A stretch of 64,000 nucleotides of DNA from Halopseudomonas xiamenensis (GTDB lineage: Bacteria; Pseudomonadota; Gammaproteobacteria; Pseudomonadales; Pseudomonadaceae). The notes below the pieces were generated by a model, which was not told the DNA's origin, ran no database searches, and worked only from the letters and a program-made list of their open reading frames with translations. This document shows positions 63,077 through 64,000 of this stretch, piece after piece. The position numbers and the translations under genes were made by a program. Every line of letters begins with the position of its first letter. Position 1 is the first letter of the stretch. The stretch spans positions 109,398 through 173,397 of the forward strand of contig NZ_JACLGO010000007.1 of assembly GCF_014219065.1 (NCBI RefSeq), in the 5' to 3' direction.

Positions 63077-63867
63077 GCCTGCCGACCATTCTGGACAACA
63101 TAGTCGCGCGCAAATATGAAGAGGTGCGGGAAAGCCGCGCCAAGGTTTCGCTGGACCAGCTGCAGCGCCTGGCCGCCAGCGCTGATGCGCCCCGCGGCTT
63201 TGCCAACGCCCTGCGCCGGCGGGCCGAGGCGCGCCAGCCGGCGGTGATCGCCGAGGTGAAGAAGGCCTCGCCGAGCAAGGGCGTGATCCGCGAGAACTTC
63301 AACCCGGCGGAGATCGCCGCCAGCTACCAGCAGGGTGGCGCGGTCTGCCTGTCGGTGCTGACCGATATCGACTTCTTCCAGGGCTGCCCGGAATACCTGC
63401 AACAGGCCAGGGCCGCCTGCAGCCTGCCGGTGATCCGCAAGGACTTTCTGGTCGATCCCTACCAGGTGGTCGAGGCCCGGGCGATGGGCGCCGACTGCGT
63501 GCTGCTGATCGTCGCCTCGCTGGAGGACGGGCAGATGGCGGAGCTGAACGCGACCGCCATCGAGCATGGCCTGGATGTGCTGGTCGAGGTGCATGACGGC
63601 GCCGAGCTGGACCGTGCGCTGCGCCTGGACACACCGCTGGTCGGCATCAACAACCGCAACCTGCACACCTTCGAGGTGTCGCTGGATACCACCCTGCAGC
63701 TGCTGCCGCAGATTCCCACCGACCGCCTGGCGGTCACCGAGAGCGGCATCCTCAGCCGGGATGATGTCCAGCTGATGCTGGATAATGGCGTGTACAGCTT
63801 CCTGGTCGGTGAGGCGTTCATGCGCGCAGCCGATCCGGGTGCGGAATTGAAGCGGCTGTTCTTCTGA
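63073..63867 (+). CDS. trpC: Indole-3-glycerol phosphate synthase TrpC
   Basis: The 264-residue TIM-barrel enzyme closes the indole ring of CdRP. Catalytic stretches are [20 protein letters not shown] (near 58-77), [13 protein letters not shown] (near 119-131), [17 protein letters not shown] (near 193-209) and [13 protein letters not shown] (near 219-231). It is a separate protein, not fused to TrpF, as usual in Pseudomonas. It ends the trpEGDC group seen here; nothing recognisable follows to the window end. Confidence 0.96.
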   Translation: MSLPTILDNIVARKYEEVRESRAKVSLDQLQRLAASADAPRGFANALRRRAEARQPAVIAEVKKASPSKGVIRENFNPAEIAASYQQGGAVCLSVLTDIDFFQGCPEYLQQARAACSLPVIRKDFLVDPYQVVEARAMGADCVLLIVASLEDGQMAELNATAIEHGLDVLVEVHDGAELDRALRLDTPLVGINNRNLHTFEVSLDTTLQLLPQIPTDRLAVTESGILSRDDVQLMLDNGVYSFLVGEAFMRAADPGAELKRLFF

Positions 63868-64000
63868 TCGATACCAAGGATAGCCCGGCGCACTGTGGTT
63901 TCGGGTTGTCGCGCCCCACTCCCCCGTCATTGCGTATAGGGACTCCTCCCCGGTTGCAAGCTCCGATGGTTGAAAAACATAAAGCCGATGCGTGCGTATA
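63868..64000. other. Intergenic region after trpC
   Basis: No gene or clear terminator is visible in these 133 bp. In P. aeruginosa the vfr (crp-like) region follows trpC, but no such coding sequence is reached here. Confidence 0.3.

Overview
The window is high-GC gammaproteobacterial DNA from the Pseudomonas lineage in the broad sense. From about 34 kb onward the gene order (rpoD, dnaG, rpsU, tsaD, plsY, folB, folK, cca, spoVR, yeaH, prkA, glpE, apaH, apaG, rsmA, pdxA, surA, lptD, amgK, murU, djlA, rpe, gph, trpE, trpGDC) follows the order I recall from the PA0576-PA0651 stretch of P. aeruginosa. I cannot name a species from sequence alone.

Positions 1 to about 21798 are the right-hand part of an integrative conjugative element of the Tn4371/ICE family. 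The left part holds cargo: a CzcB-like adaptor cut by the window edge, a Czc-type heavy-metal RND pump, a HupE/UreJ membrane protein, a membrane-anchored protein, a small His-containing exported protein and an MFS transporter with a His-rich tail. Next come a LysR regulator translationally coupled to an entry-exclusion (EexN-type) lipoprotein, and the mating-pair module traG, RHH gene, trbBCDEJ, a second EexN, trbLFGI and a DUF2274 gene. Most trb genes overlap by ATGA, so this is a single transcript, closed by a 17-bp-stem terminator at 21533-21573. The octamer TTTTTTAT at 21791-21798 fits the attachment core I recall for the family (TTTTTYAT). It overlaps the stop codon of a chromosomal BenE-type transporter gene, so I place attR there. 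Integrase, relaxase and replication/partition genes lie outside the window.

From 21.8 to 34 kb is a variable chromosomal stretch: the BenE-family permease, an uncharacterised 476-aa membrane protein, a tripartite RND efflux operon (outer-membrane lipoprotein, adaptor, pump) whose pump has an altered proton-relay motif, a small 'type 1 pili tip' family protein, a periplasmic binding-like protein, an ACR3/ArsB-like transporter and a YcaC-type hydrolase. A tRNA-Ile (CAU) sits next to rpoD.

From 34 to 64 kb are housekeeping operons: the macromolecular-synthesis operon (rpsU-dnaG-rpoD, with no yqeY between rpsU and dnaG), tsaD, plsY, folate genes, cca, the prkA-yeaH-spoVR stress trio, the lptD-surA-pdxA-rsmA-apaG-apaH-glpE operon, the amgK-murU cell-wall recycling pair with djlA, rpe-gph, and trpEGDC. 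A short open reading frame with two Trp codons precedes trpE and may be an attenuation leader. trpE and trpG are separated by only 10 bp, whereas in P. aeruginosa the R/F-pyocin cluster lies between them. REP-like palindromes occur at about 41.6, 43.0 and 58.2 kb.
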